Origin: Brachypodius melanocephalos
Lineage: Eukaryota; Chordata; Aves; Passeriformes; Pycnonotidae
Length of the DNA: 64,000 nucleotides
Direction: 5' to 3'
Assembly: GCA_013398615.1 (NCBI GenBank)
Contig: VZSR01003807.1
Location: 20,040,777-20,104,776 of the forward strand
Of this stretch, positions 40,792 through 53,952 are shown piece by piece; the first letter of the stretch is position 1, and the number at the start of each line of letters is the position of its first letter. The notes under the pieces were generated by a model, which ran no database searches, was not told the DNA's origin, and saw nothing but the letters and a program-made list of their open reading frames with translations. Both the position numbers and the translations under genes were made by a program.

Positions 40792-43700
40792 GTACTATTA
40801 AACAAAAATCTGAGCACTACCATTTCACTTCAGGTGAAGTGACATGGAGTCGCTTCGATTTTTTTTCTGTGTTTTGTCCTATTTCTTATGTGTCATTGGA
40901 AGTTTCTAACAGCTGGTAGGATGAAAATCCTGGGATTAAGCAGTATTTATTTGCTCATTTCATAGTCATGAATACAAGATAGAAGGTGAAATGTGGCTTT
41001 GTGAGCTGTGAGATTATTGACTGTACGTACTGCTGGCAATTCAACTGGGCATGAGCCATGCTGCATATATTACACATGCTTTTTTCAAGTAAATACTGAA
41101 CAATATGGGGTTTAGAAAAATGCATATTTAGTAACAAAAAATTTAGGTATCATAATTATCCAGCAAAAGGCTGTAAATGGCACAGGCCTGCTGGGGCAAA
41201 TGGTAATATTAAAATTTATATATATATATATATATTAAATACTGCATGATACAGAATTATTTTGACTAGAACCTGTTCCTTTTATGGATGACTCTTGGGA
41301 GAGAAAACAGGTACAGTAAATAACGTGAAAGTTCTGAAAGCACTTGTGTTTACACATACTAGCAAACAGTCCCTGCTATTTGCAATGCATCTCCTTCCAG
41401 AAATAGTCACAGCAATTATTTATTATTCTTTCATCCCCAAACTGTCCCTGCAGCCAAACTCTCTGACACTCTCTAATGCATTAAGTGAGTCTGCTTGGCA
41501 GCCTATAGAGGCAAGTTTTTTCGTTAGTGAGCTTTCCACATTTTTCATCTAATATACACATGGAGTAGTTTTGCTTGCTCTCTGCCAGCACTGTCCTGTG
41601 GCTGAGCAACACAGGAATGTATGGCAGAGATTGCTCACATGAAACTGAGAAGGAATATGGTCAGAGCCAAAGGAATTGCAGCCATACACTGCCCATTAAA
41701 CCAGCCTGCTGCAGAACTCCATGATGTCAGCTCTCTTATATTTTACCCACAATTCTTGTGGACTTTGGTATGATGGTCTTTGCCACATTTTGTCTTTTGT
41801 GTTAGGACTTTTCTGTGCAGTCTTCCCTAATTTCACTGCAAAGCTGAGAACGCTTCAAAAGTTTGTAATGTGATCTGTATATGTAGTTGAATTCCATTTT
41901 CTTAGTTATATGAGCTGATTTGGAATGACAGTAATGAAAAGATATTCAGGCTATTAGTAGACCTGCTGACAATGTCAGCAAGGACTGTTTTCATCATATT
42001 CTTTATTAGTACAGAGATTAAGAAAGCATGACAGAGACAGAAAAAGAGATAAAGAATGGAATGGGGCTGAGGGGAAGAGAATGAAGCAATTTGCTGGCTA
42101 CTGCAGGGCCAAACGAAACTACAGATTATACCCCAAGGTTATTGGAATCCTAAGGTCCCCTCTTAAGCTGTGACTATAGCTGCTGCTTATTTCAGATGCT
42201 TGACATTTCTTCTCCACCAGCCGCATGGCTGGAGAAAAGGAGAGATAGATACCTTTTAAATGCCATTATCTGTAAAAGGATTTTCTCGATAAAACTTGTG
42301 CTCACTTATCAGCTTGTATTTTAATTTGGCAGTTTTCTCTAGCCCACCAAACTGAACTTAATTCCTATGGGAAAGCTTGTGGGGTTTAGGAGATTGTATT
42401 ATGGGGTAGTATCCTTCCTTCTTACTGCTATGCTGAATCCATATGAGGCTCTTATTTCTTGGAAATGGCAAAGTTCAGCCCTCAGTTTCCATGAGCAGCT
42501 GGGCTTTGGGAGTGAAATCTAAAAACCCAGGATGAGGTCAAGTGTTAAGTCTCTGAACGTGAGAATACTTCTAATCCACAGCACTACCCATGAAATGGCC
42601 ACATGTTCTGCATGTTGTTATTCTTTTCCACTGTCCTTCCAAAAGCTGTTGTGATGGCCTTGTGCTCTGTGAGAGGGCAGGCAGATGGCTGTTCAGAGGT
42701 GCCTGTGTGCTTTCTTCATGAGAGCAACTTAAGAATGAATGTTTATACAAAGCTGTGGGATTCTTGGCACTGGAAATTATACTGTAAGCAAAAGAGATTT
42801 TTATGATGTTGCCATTTTTTCTAATTTATAATTTACCACAGTTCCCAGTTTGAATATGCTTTGTGACCAGAATTAACACCTTTTCTTTTTCTAATGAAGC
42901 CACTGGATCTCAGCAGATAGCATGAAAGAAGAGGGTGACAGCATGTTGCCAAATAATACCATTCTGCAAGTACTGATTTATCACTCTAGACATAGGGAAG
43001 AATTCCACAAGTCCGAGAACAGAAAGAGTCTGCTCTAGTGCAGATGGCACTGTATTTGATGAGAATTCACTTCCTCTCCTTCAAACAAGATGCTTTAATA
43101 GGCTGTAATATAGCCAGAACACTCTCTCTCTGTCACATTCCCCCACATTCCCTATCCATCAGATCACAGTTGTGTCCACCACATAGCGTGCTGCTATTAC
43201 TTGGAAAACAATCACGCAGCTTTCAGCTCAAGGCAGGGCCAATTATCTCATGAGATCTCTTCCAGTCCCAACCATGGGTGGAAGCCATACATTAAAACTA
43301 TGGCAGAGAGTTTGAGAATGGTAACAGCCTCACCCTGTAGCAACCATGGTGTTTGAATTATCACACTCTAGGTGACTCAGCACTTTCCTACTAACTGGTG
43401 TAGAATCTTTCTAAATCATTCAAAACAGAAGATAAATATGGAGGTTTTGCCATAAAGTTCGTTACAATATCATGATTCAATAGAAGGTTCTATTGTTTTT
43501 TCAGCTTTACCAGGAGGTAAGACTTAGAAGGGAGAGCAATATGACCATCCATGATAGCAAGGCCATTCAGAGCAAGATGCTGCAGCTGTCCATGCATTCC
43601 CCTGCTTCACAAGAGAGTGACACAGTGGAGCTGAACCATCAACACAGTGTGGCAAACGATAGAATGGAGAAAGGGAGTCTGGTCAGTACAACAGGACACG

Positions 43701-46700
43701 AGTGGAAGGAACCCAGAGGCAAGGGCAGAAACAATACTCTGTTAATGGACAATCTGGCCTTTGACAACCACGAGGAACCTGAAGACAGCCTCACCATTGA
43801 AACTTCCAAGCAAAATACCAAGAATTATTTTGGTGATCTCAATGTAGTAAGTAAAGTATGACTGTGTTTCAGTTCCAAGGGGGAGGAAAACACTGAGGAC
43901 TTTGGCCTGCCAGGTTAAGCTAAAGAACTACCTCCCTCATTTTAGCTTTCCACAAGTCACTGTCTCTACTTGCTCTTAGGTTTGCTATCAGTGAGTGCCA
44001 TCTCACTGTTTAAATGTGTAAACAGCATGCTCTTTACCTCTGTTCATAAGGTGGGGGCATTTTTGTATCTTTTCTCATACTACTTTCCTCTGCTGTGAAT
44101 CTGAAATGCAAATGACCACGAGTTTCCAGTTAATTCTGGAGATACCATTTTAAATGTATATATTAAAGGACTGTTTTTATATTTATAAAGGCCCTTAAAG
44201 AACTTGCCAGAGTCAGTGAAGAATTATGCAGCTATCAAGAGGAAATTCGAAAGAAGTCCAATCACAGAAGGTAAAAACATCTTTGGACTTCCTATATTAG
44301 AGGAAGGAAATGAGTAATGCTCCTTATGCTTTTCACTTTGAAGGCAGGTTTGCTGTTGGATTTATTGTAGTTGGGCAGTCCCTACCCTCCTAGTGTTTCA
44401 GTTCTCAGCATGAAATATTCAAATGAAATATGCTGAAATACGATACAAAGGCACATTTTACTAGCAGAATGGATTTTATATACAGAACCTACAAATTCAG
44501 ATTAGTATTTATATGAGATGAAATTGTATTTGTTTCTAATGGCTGTGCAGAGGATTGGGAAAGTAAGCTGATATTTTTGTCTGCTCTGGCCTCATTTCCA
44601 TGTAGTTTTATACAACACTGTATGGGTTTGTCAGGCTGGAAGTTTCATACTTAAAGCCCAAGTCTAGCCTTAAGCATAGGGGATGTGTCAGGAACTGGTG
44701 ATCCAAGAGTAGAAAGAAAGCAAGAGAGGGGATAGAACCACCATACATTTGTACTAATGGAAAGATTGCAAGTCAGACCCTGAAAAGTATGGCAAGTGAA
44801 CATTCCATCATCTGTTAAAAATTCAGTGTTCATTGTCTTCTCTAGCAAGCTAAACACCAGACTGCCTCTTGAGTTGTGAAAAAATTCTCAGGTAAAACTG
44901 AACCTTCTCAGATGCTCCCAAAGATCAGAAGGATTTCTCACACTTCCATCATGCGATCAGTTAAAAGTCTGTCACTAATTCATTATTTTAGCTGGGTTAC
45001 TATTTGTATCTTTAGAGCAAATGGATTCATAGCTTCTAAAGGTGCTTTTTTATCAGATATCAAAAGATAGATCTCATGTGTAAGGTTATGAAACCTAAAC
45101 AAGGGATTTACTGTGTCCTCCAGCTTTCTTCATTCAGTTCATAGTCAGGTAGACTCCTGAGTCATTAGAACAAAATCCTGCTTTATTTACTGTACCATAG
45201 ATAAGAAAACAGTCATCTAAAAAACTCAGAAGAATTTTAATGGCAAAGGAAAGGAATAAAAATTCTGTTTGTTGATATTTCCTCATTTTTTTTGTGTGTG
45301 TGTTTCAATTATGCTGGGTGTATCAGCTGCAGTAAAACTCTTCCTAAACCTTTTTAAGTAGCCAGTGTTAAAACACCTGCTCCTGGGGAGAATTAATCCA
45401 CACTGAGGTCCTCTGGAATGTTCCTTATTGCTCATCCCTAAAACACCTCTTCTGTTATTTTCAGAATGAAGTCACTTCCTTTCTTGGGGGAATTTCAGGA
45501 AACCCAAAACACAGTTATTCTGCCTGAGATGAACCATGTGTCCAGAAATGAATCACAGACTTCAGCTGCTTTTGAAACAGAGGAACATAATAATAGGAAG
45601 AATCTGATGAGCTCCACCAAGGCTTTGAAGGATATTTCTTGTGGCAGTCTTACTGATGACAAAGGAAGAGATTTCAGACCTTGGCAAAAGAAAGAAGCTC
45701 CCCCAGTTCCTCCACGGAGCACTTCTCGGCACCTAACAAACTCACTTTCTGCAGTCGTACAGCTTTCAGAAGCACCCATAAGAGATCCAGGCATCAAAAG
45801 CAATTGCAAGGCTCAGGATTGTTGGAATGGGGGAAAACTGAGGAATCCTTCACCTGTAAACAAAAATAAATCTGCGGTAGCCTGTGCAAATGAAGGGCAG
45901 GCTGTGAAAGTCCCTGTGATGGTAACTGCTGCAATACCTGTAGCCAAAAATGAGTGCAATGTTCCAAGTTTCTGCCACAACACATGGGCATATGATATGG
46001 GCAAGCTTGGAAAAGACAATAGAAATGAGCCTTCCCCACTGTCAGCCCAAAAGAGTTGTTCAGATGGAAATATGGCCCAAAGCAACAAGATGCATCAGAA
46101 ACAGAACACCAAGTCTCACAGCAGCCCTTTTTACAGTAATGACATTTATGCCCCTGCTGCCTTGCACAATGATCTTTTGGAAGACACCAGGTATACTTTG
46201 GGGAAGACCCACAGAAATGAAATGCTAGCAGCAAAGATTGATGAGTTTAATCGGACTGTATTCCACACAGATAAACGTAACAATACTGTGCAGGAAAATC
46301 AGGTGCCTCAAACAGCATCAGAAGATCACAAACCCTGTGGTCCGCTATGTGACTCTGCTACTAGCAGGGCAGAAACTGTGAATACATCCTGTGTTTCAAA
46401 TCCCAAGCTCTCTGCAGCAAAGGAGCAAGAAACTAACTCCTCCAGCAAAGCTGTCAGGACAGCAGGGCAACAAAAACACATGAATGGACTTCCAAATACT
46501 AGTGGTTACAGGCACATGCTTCACGAGCATGACTGGAGACCAAGTAATTTGTCCGGCCGCCCGCGTTCAGCTGACTCAAGGTCCAACTATGGTGTTGTTG
46601 AAAAGCTTTTGAAAACCTATGAAAAATCAACAGCGACTTCTCCGTGTAATGCAACATGCTGCAAAGATAAGTGGACACAGGCAAACTCTGAATTCACCAA

Positions 46701-48792
46701 TGGGGGTTGCGAGACACTGAGTCAGTATTTAGAAACGCTCCAGATTGAGCAAGAAAAGCAAGACTTTCCAAGGAATTCAGCCAGGCATATTGGGCAACAA
46801 CTCAAGCAAGGAAAAGAGAGACAGAAGTTACCAGAGGTAAGGTTCATAAGAATGACAAAAACAAAACAATTCCATTTCATAACAAGCCTCAGACTCCAAA
46901 ATGGGGCAGACTAACATTATATTGTAAATAATTATGTAAAAATTGATACTTTGGGCCAGGGTCTGGATGAATGAGGAGCATTTCCTCTGCAGATTATAGA
47001 GTTGTGGGAGGGCAGGAGCCTGTAAGAATGAGCAGTGAGGACATGTGCCAGATTCTTATCCCTGCTGGTGTTCTATAAAGCTAGTTTTTTACTGCAGTGC
47101 AGTTGTGCTAAGATTGAACTAGTGAGAACTTCAATCAGGTTTTAACACCCTCTCTCCTTCCTTTAGCTGATGTGTTATGTCATAAGACTTCCCATACGGC
47201 TTGAGCAGACTTGGCCATGCCCCAAACCCTAGAGATCTTAGATAACATTCTTCAGTATCCAGGGTGCTGCTTGGGTCAGGATTTCCTTGGAACTGCCCAT
47301 GACAAGGGGTATCATGACTCCATAAAGATTCCAGTAATAAAGTAACCTTCTCTTACACATGTCTCAGTTCAGCTACTCCTCTATATTCAAGCATAGGCTC
47401 ACAGAAACAGAAGAGCATGGCATAACTAATTAATTTATATTTGGCTGAAGTTTCTTTTCAGAAGTTTAGAAATACTGCCTTTGCCAACATCTTTCTTAAT
47501 GAAAAGACAGATGGTTTGGAAAACACTTTGTAAGTTGCAGGTTCTGTAAAATCCAGCAAGAACAGAAAGAGATACGCCTCTTGGAATCTCAAAAAAGATA
47601 AGGCAGGTGTGTTTTGAGCTGGGAAACTTAAATGGGTTCAGGCTGTCAGCTGGTATGCCTTAAACTGTCACAAATTCACAGACTTCAGTGGAGCTATATG
47701 GATTTAAACAGCTGAGAATCTGACCATGCAGATTTTCTTCTGCATGTCTTTCTGACAGCCTAGCTGTGATGCAATGTCTTGCTTAACAGGCACATCTTTG
47801 CTTCAGCACAGAAAGAAAAAAGCCACAAAGCTTCTGATTTCTTTTTCATCCAATAAACTTTTGACAGGCAAACAAATTTTCATCAATTAATATGGAGGAA
47901 AGGAATAATGACTTTTTCCACAGGGTCATATTTTATATTGTCATTTCTATCTGTACAAACTAAGTGTTGAATACTGCCTGACTAGGAGTTACCTTTTTAG
48001 GTCCAGCAGAATTAAAGATGATGTGAAGAACTGGCTTGAGGCACTGGGTTTATTTTCATTACTTCCTATTTACATCAATGTAGCTATGAACAAAATCTGT
48101 TGAGTTTCCTCTGCATCTGTGGCTCTGCTAGTATACATGACAGTGTATTAACACATAACCATTCTGAATTAGTTACCAAGTTAAACAGCTTCACACTGAA
48201 CTAATGGAAACAAAGTTTCCTGAAATAGGATCTACCAAAAAATACCTGAGAAGTATGTAGATCCTACTCCAGTAATATCAGATGGTATTCTGAGTTCTAC
48301 ACTTGGAATATTTTACAGCATTCATTGACAAAAAAACTTCCAGAAGCTAAAAGATAAGAGGAAATGTCAATTTTGTCTTGCACTATCATTTTATACGTTT
48401 CCTTGTGTCTGACACTTGCCTTCATATATTTTAAACCACAACTGATGCGAGAATCCCCGTACATAGAAATAGCTGTTCTTTTGCATTCTGTGCATTGCTG
48501 CGCTCCTTTTAATAGCTTCCAGCCACCTGTTCTGAGGTCACCGCAAATGTCTTCCTGCATTCCCGCTGCATTCCACAAAAGCTGTAACTTGTTAAAGCAA
48601 GGGCTTGCCTTTGTGTTCTAGATTTGTGTGCCAGCTAAGTGTTCAAGTGAGAAGGGCTTCTCCCGTCCCGCTCGGCCAGCAAATCGACGCCTACCTTCCA
48701 GATGGGCATCCAGATCCCCGTCAGCGCCGCCCGCTGTGAGAAGAACGGTGTACAACTCTGTCTCCTTTCGGTCAGAGACCTCAGTAGTCTGA
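40657..48792 (+). CDS. KIAA0408: KIAA0408 orthologue, coding span, five exons
   Basis: Exons 40657-40791, 43505-43846, 44191-44270, 45465-46836 and 48622-48792 join to 699 aa (human about 694 aa from memory). Order: a charged N-terminal helix (residues 1-45), a divergent polar stretch (46-159), a short conserved helix (about 160-186), a proline motif KEAPPVPPRSTSR (262-274), the conserved LAAKIDEFNRTVFHTD (440-455), the conserved block HDWRPSNLSGRPRSADSRSN followed by YGVVEKLLKTYE (about 541-572), and a basic Arg/Pro/Ser C-terminus. The start lies in GCCATGG, a strong Kozak context. Function is unknown. The C-terminal blocks resemble those I recall from MTCL1/MTCL2 (DUF4482-type), so microtubule association is plausible but inferred. 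It is on the same strand as MTCL3 and compatible with read-through from it. Confidence 0.92.
41216..41236. repeat. (TA)n microsatellite
   Basis: Nine to ten TA units in KIAA0408 intron 1. Confidence 0.85.
43236..43272 (+). mobile_element. Possible CR1 3' fragment
   Basis: atctcatgagatctcttcca followed by gtcccaacc matches the usual end of CR1 elements (gatctcatgaggtctcttccaaccc) by memory. It lies about 230 nt before KIAA0408 exon 2. Short, so moderate confidence. Confidence 0.45.
43505..43846 (+). CDS. KIAA0408: KIAA0408 coding exon 2
   Basis: This exon is 114 codons, with acceptor gttttttcag and donor GTA|gtaagt, phase 0 to 0. It begins LYQEVRLRRESN, equivalent to human LCREVKLWRKIN, and then becomes polar and weakly conserved. 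The competing donor three bases upstream (AAT|gtagta) is a much poorer match, and the chosen one gives the expected DLNV-ALKELARVSEEL junction. Confidence 0.88.
44191..44270 (+). CDS. KIAA0408: KIAA0408 coding exon 3
   Basis: An 80-nt exon entered in phase 0 after tatttataaag and left in phase 2 at AG|gtaaaa. It encodes ALKELARVSEELCSYQEEIR then KKSNHR and the first two bases of the next Arg. This is one of the best conserved helices of KIAA0408. It is too short to be seen as an open frame on its own and was placed by homology and splice phase. Confidence 0.9.
44271..45464. other. KIAA0408 intron 3
   Basis: A 1.2-kb intron. A short tgtgtgtgt run lies near 45293. No other feature was found. 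Confidence 0.55.
45465..46836 (+). CDS. KIAA0408: KIAA0408 coding exon 4 (main exon)
   Basis: A 1372-nt exon with acceptor gttattttcag. Its first base completes the split Arg codon, then comes ATG AAG TCA (RMKS, as in human). The donor is GAG|gtaagg at 46837, phase 0. It carries the proline motif KEAPPVPPRSTSR, the block NEMLAAKIDEFNRTVFHTD, and the block HDWRPSNLSGRPRSADSRSN followed by YGVVEKLLKTYE. Between these it is Ser/Asn/Lys-rich and probably disordered. The in-frame ATG at 45466 is an internal Met, not a start. Confidence 0.93.
46837..48621. other. KIAA0408 intron 4
   Basis: A 1.8-kb intron before the terminal exon, with nothing recognisable. The exon 4 frame runs 26 codons into it, to 46914, and intron retention there would truncate the conserved basic tail. 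Confidence 0.55.
48622..48792 (+). CDS. KIAA0408: KIAA0408 terminal coding exon
   Basis: This exon is 56 codons plus TGA after the acceptor tttgtgttctag, phase 0. The core GFSRPARPANRRLPSRWASR, followed by SPSAPPAVRRT, is nearly identical to the human C-terminus. It is strongly basic (many Arg) and Pro/Ser-rich, the kind of composition seen in microtubule- or acid-binding tails; that reading is inference. The last residues (SETSVV) differ from human. Confidence 0.92.
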   Translation: MCVPAKCSSEKGFSRPARPANRRLPSRWASRSPSAPPAVRRTVYNSVSFRSETSVV

Positions 48793-49575
48793 ACCCAGAG
48801 CTAGGTTGGATGGTGTTGTGAAAGCTCTATGCCTCACTATAACTATGTTTGGTATGTGTCCTAGCAACCAGTTCCACACTGTTGTGTTTTGTCCAAGAGT
48901 GACCCCCACCACATACTGGGCAAAGCCTTCTGAATCTTAGGTCATCATCACCATGGTCTTCAGTGTTTTTATTGAGATGAAATAGCGATATCCCCGGTTT
49001 TCTCTGGGTCTTTTTTTTCTTTTTTTTTTAAATAGTTCACAAGGAATTTCTTTTGAACGGCATCTTTCTTAATTTGCCAATCAATTTTGAGTTGAAACAA
49101 TGTATAGTGCTGTATATTCTGACTCTTCTGCAAACAGCAGAACAAAAACCTGTATGCATGTTCATGTGTTTGTAGGTGCATGTGTTGGACTAGGAAGTAT
49201 GCAGGTCTGTATTTAGAAGAGACAAACTGTGCTAGTGTTGACATTGAAATTACAACCTATATGCCTACATATATATATATACTCCGTGTTTATTTTAAAA
49301 AGCTTGAAATATACAGTCCTGATGACATTTATATTTTGTATATCTTTTACATAGGTTCACAGGTGTAGTATTTAATGTAAAAAAACTAAATATGCATTTT
49401 TTGTGGCCGATCGCAGTGATAATGCCTTGCACAATATGTATCTGAAGCAGACTAGCTTGACTGATTTGTCAGTCATGCTTCATGGCATCCTTGTTCAGTT
49501 TCCTAACCCTAATTCTAAATCAAAATTCCCAAACATATTTTTTCTGAATTAAAATATTATATGATTTGTAATACA
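48793..49575 (+). other. KIAA0408: Probable KIAA0408 3' UTR
   Basis: Non-coding sequence after the TGA, with an ATTAAA signal at 49548-49553. It is AT-rich and mostly non-repetitive, apart from a (TA) run near 49271. The true end may lie further on: AATAAA also occurs near 51499. Confidence 0.4.
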
Positions 49576-49942
49576 TTAGCCTTTTTCAGCACCAGAGACA
49601 TTTCTGAAATGTTCCAAACCCTTTACAAAGCTTAAATGTGCCATTATATATATAGCATACTGTAAACACTTTGGTAGATTCAGCTACTGTAACATACAAT
49701 TTATGAAGGGAAGAAAAGAGTTGTATGTGCTCAATTCTGTAAAACTTATTTTTCCTTCTAGCATTATACTTTGAGGTTTGGCAAAGTCAGATAACAATGG
49801 ACTTGTTTACTCTCACTCAAGGCAGGAGAACAAGCACCGTTGTTCCCAGAGCTGCAGCCACACTTCTTTTTTACCCTTCTCCTGACTAGAGTGCCTGAGC
49901 CACTTGCTAATTCCCTGCTCCTGGACTGACCCGTGGCAGTCA

Positions 49943-50365
49943 GTTATGAAGTTTACTTGCACTCTGGCAACCAGCTGCATCCAGTAGGGAAACATTGCAT
50001 CGAGGTATGATCACAATGGTGCCCGAAATGCTGACACACGGCATCGCAACTCTCGTGTTGCCATCACTTGACTTGGTATCATTTGCCATCTGAATGACAT
50101 GCACAGAGCCTGGCTCGTTCCTGCTCACAGCATGAAACAAAGATGGATGCTGCCCAGGCTCTGAACTTTCAGAAAGACAGTGTCCTTCATCCTGGAAATT
50201 TTGCACTTTTTGTTAGGCTGTTGCTGGATTCACAGTGCAGTAATGATGATCAATGTTACCTTTAAACAGCATGTCTAGGTCAAAAGGAGTAAAGAGGCAC
50301 TTCTTCAACATCAGCCTGATTTTGTCTGGCAACTTTTCTTCTTCTTCTGGAGAAACATACTGTGT
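49943..50365 (-). pseudogene. Unidentified - strand coding-like relic with one in-frame stop
   Basis: Reading the - strand from 50365 gives 50 open codons (including VSPEEEEKLPDKIRLMLKKC and LFTPFDLDMLFKG), one TAA at 50213-50215, then 90 more codons in the same frame (including LSESSEPGQHPS, RNEPGSVHVIQMANDTK and VSISGTIVIIP) to a TGA at 49940-49942. CpGs are more frequent here than in the flanks. The stop could be a nonsense mutation in a retrocopy or decayed exon, or the two parts could be separate exons (a GTAAC donor lies at 50255-50259). The family is not recognised and chance is not excluded. Confidence 0.25.
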
Positions 50366-53300
50366 TCAAAGGAATTTCAAAAATCATCCCGGGGTCCATT
50401 AATGTGCACATCTTCTTATGTGAATGTAAAAAGGATTTCAGAGAGAGTATAGGCTTTTGTCCTAGTGAATTGTATATGTGGCAAAATAGGGAAAATTTAA
50501 TGTGCTTAATTTGGTAGTGATCTGTTGTTCTACTCCAGTCATGTTGAGAATTCACACCTTTTTCCTTCCTTTAAGGATCTTATTCTTCTTTCCTCTGCAC
50601 AACTTCAATTTTGAAGAGAGAGAAAACAGGAGGCCATGTGTTCTGAGCAATAGCCTGTATGGCAGTATTGGTAGTGGGCAATATCAGGCTTGCTGATATT
50701 GGACTGAGCAGGCATTAAAGCCATAAATCCAAATTTATCATGCCATTGTGCTGTCTGCTTGGCATAAAATACACTCAGAATAATTTGCTCTATCTAGACT
50801 TTTGGTCCTTTCTAGGTCTATCCCACAATACGTGAAGACTTCAAGCAAATCAACAATTCATCAAAATTTACTCAGAGATTATTGCAAAGTTATTGCTGGA
50901 AAATATACAAGGACAGAAAATCTTGAAGAAAATTCATAGAGTTTGGATAGAGACAAAAATTTGTGTGCTCAAGTGAAAAATCAAGAGTGACTCTTTGCCC
51001 TAATTTAGAGATTGCACTCATTAACTTCCTCAGAACTAGAAGAATTAGACGTGATTCATGGTAAACTTGGAACATGGCTTAATATTCTATCTAACTATGG
51101 AAATTAGCAAACCAAAATACCTTGCAAATTGACCTTTTAAACGCCTAAGTAGCTGAGCAGGTTTGAATGCCTGATGCTGAGGAAAGGGTAATATGAGAGA
51201 ATTGTAAAAAAATGTGGTTCTTAGCTTCAGTCACTGTTGACTGCAAAAACATTTTTTTAAATTAACTTTGTGGTGAAGTTAAGCAGTTTTGTTCTAAAAC
51301 GTTGTGATGTACTTTTGTTTGAAGTATGTAACTACAAAAGCATTTCCCTTGATTAGTCAGTGAAGGTGTTTCTTTAGTTCCCTTCAGTTTCTTTGGTTGC
51401 CTTTGACATAGACCACATTGTTGAATCACAGAGAAAGGATCAAATACCAACAACATTCCCTGATGTATGTAAGTTAAATGAACAGAAGGTTTTTGGAATA
51501 AACTAATAGGTCAAGGATGAGTCCATTTTGTCAAGATTTTCTGTGTCTGTCTAATTTCAGGCATTGGTTCTGATGCCTAGAAGTATCAAAACTGGTGATT
51601 TGATCTGCAGACAGCTAGGTGGAAAGCCTAACTAGAAAATTGCCCCTGTCCCTGTTTAAATATTCCCTTCAACTGCACTTGTAACAGGGCCAGTGGACTG
51701 TGGTGATTTTTCTAGTTCCCATAACTGTGGTTATTGAACCATAGCAAAGGCTTTATTCACTTACTTGCTGTAGGGGGAAAAGCTCCATTGGGCTTTCAGG
51801 TTCCCTTGTGTTGTTTCTGACACGGGAATCTACACATATACACACGCTTGTGCAAGAAACACAATGATCTAAGTATGACTTGACCTTCCTATTAATCCTA
51901 GTGTCACCTATGGAAGTGGTGAGTTTTGTAAGCCTGTTTTTAAAACAGGTTTTAATAATTTTACTCCTCCATACTCTGTCTGAAGTCTTAATGAAGATAT
52001 ATGTTCTTCTTACTTGCAACTCTGAATCAGTCTCTATTGCATGTTTGTGAGTCTTAGTAACTCCCTGGAGACACAGAGTCAGCTGCCCCTTGAAATGGGG
52101 ACATCACTAGGGATCAGATCTGGTACTTAGTTGACAGAAAGCATCATTCTCCCTCACGCTGGGACATGGAGCCATAACCTTACCAGACTCTTCTATGGAG
52201 GAGTGTGGCAGAGTAGAGGCATACAGACAAGAATCACTTAGATCTTACTTATGAATGTAACAGAGTTTCTGGAGGCTAGAAAATTGGCCTGACTCAGACC
52301 CTCTGCTGGAGGCAGAAGGAGTAGAGGAAAAAAGTTCCCTTCAAAACCTCTGTGTATCATTCCTCAAACTCAGAGTACAGTTCCATCAGGTGTTTTGTCT
52401 TTACAATGTAAGTGACAGACTTATGTCTTCACTTGTCCTTCACTATTACACACGCTGTAAGGGAGTTGGCTGTTACATGTAGGAAAGGATTGGCAATCAG
52501 TGTGATAGAATTTTCCAGAGCATTCAGAACACCAGTTTATTTCTCCAACTATCTATTTAAAAACCTGGGGTTTTAAATAGAGATTTTACATCCAAATGTC
52601 TTCAACAGCATTTTAGCAAAGATCTGCAGCAATCCAGAAGGTAGGCCCAAGAACTTAGGCAGTTCTCGTAGTGCTGCTATGCAAAGAATTTATTTGGCTT
52701 TGAGATCCGTAATATACAACTCTAGCCATTATACTGCTGATATTCTCAGTAATGGTATTCTCATTTGTAATTGTGTCTTTAGTTGTGTGCGTGCTCTTTA
52801 AACTGGGAGGTGCTCTAAATGCACTAAATCAAAGCCCCTTGTTGCCTCTGGCCTTCCCACCCTCTTTGATTCACAGTGTGTGCTTTTATGTGGTTTATTG
52901 CTGTTGGTCTGTGTGTATATGCCATACCATAGGACTTTCTATCTGTACTGCAGCCAAAATATTTTTTGGACAGGCTGTTTTAAAAAGTGCTGATATTACT
53001 ATTGCCATTCACAAATATGTTAGATCTTGAGCTATTGTTTTGAATCACTGAAAATGCACTTTCTTCATCCACTGTTAATGGCATACATTATACAAAACTT
53101 GTGCTTTTGCTTTTTGAAATGACAATTCATCTGCTTTTACACTTTGGTTCTACCCCTCTCCCTCAGACCTCTTCTGTTGACAAAGTTTTTGTATCAGTAG
53201 AGTCTTGTTTCTGATGTGTCCAGTTGTTCCAGTTGCTGTGTGGCTGTGGCAGCTCATACCTAAGGGTGCCTTGCCAACTGTGTTGCTCTGAAAAGAATTG

Positions 53301-53952
53301 TATCCAGAATTTCCATGGGATAAGAGAGACTGAAGAGTCAACATGATCAAAATGAATGCGTTGTTAATGCCTTTTCTCTAGTACCTGCTGTCAGCAATGT
53401 TTCTGTTAAAGGGTCTGGAATTTGTTTCCTCCTAGCGGTGCATGTGTGTGTGTATGGCCAAGATTCACTGCAAAATGACACTGTAGGAGAGTCCATACAT
53501 GTTAGATTTTAAAATCAGGTTATCTAATGTGTGAGCCCAAAATATGCTGGTCTATTGCATGAGATAATTTTCCCTTTACTGTGGAGTAGATGCCATCCCA
53601 AAATGAATGGTGGGAAGAGAGCAGGCCCTCCTCAGGTTTGTCTAAGGTATGTAATACCAGTAATCAAGCTATGCTGGCTGGTATTACTGGATGAGTTAAA
53701 TCCCTTGACCAGTCAACTCATTAAAGCCAGAGATTCTTTAACATTAGCTCTCAGTGGATGCATAGACTTCTACTAACCTGCTAATGTGTCACAAGGATTG
53801 TAATGCTGAGGAATCTGATTTTGATTGCCCCTCCACATGGAGGGAGGCCACAGCCTGTGGCAGATGTGCCTGCACATTCTTCTACCAGTGTCCTTCAGAT
53901 TTCCCTAAATGAGTTTACTGCAGATAGAATATTTTCTAAATTATATTCACAG

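Larger units (their letters stand above)
40792..43504. other. KIAA0408 intron 1
   Basis: A 2.7-kb AT-rich intron with a short (TA)n run at 41216-41236 and a CR1-like fragment near 43236. No exon was found on either strand. Confidence 0.55.

Noticed and set aside
45794..46234. - strand 146-codon frame opposite KIAA0408 exon 4
   Set aside because: It is a shadow of the coding exon; no splice or homology support.
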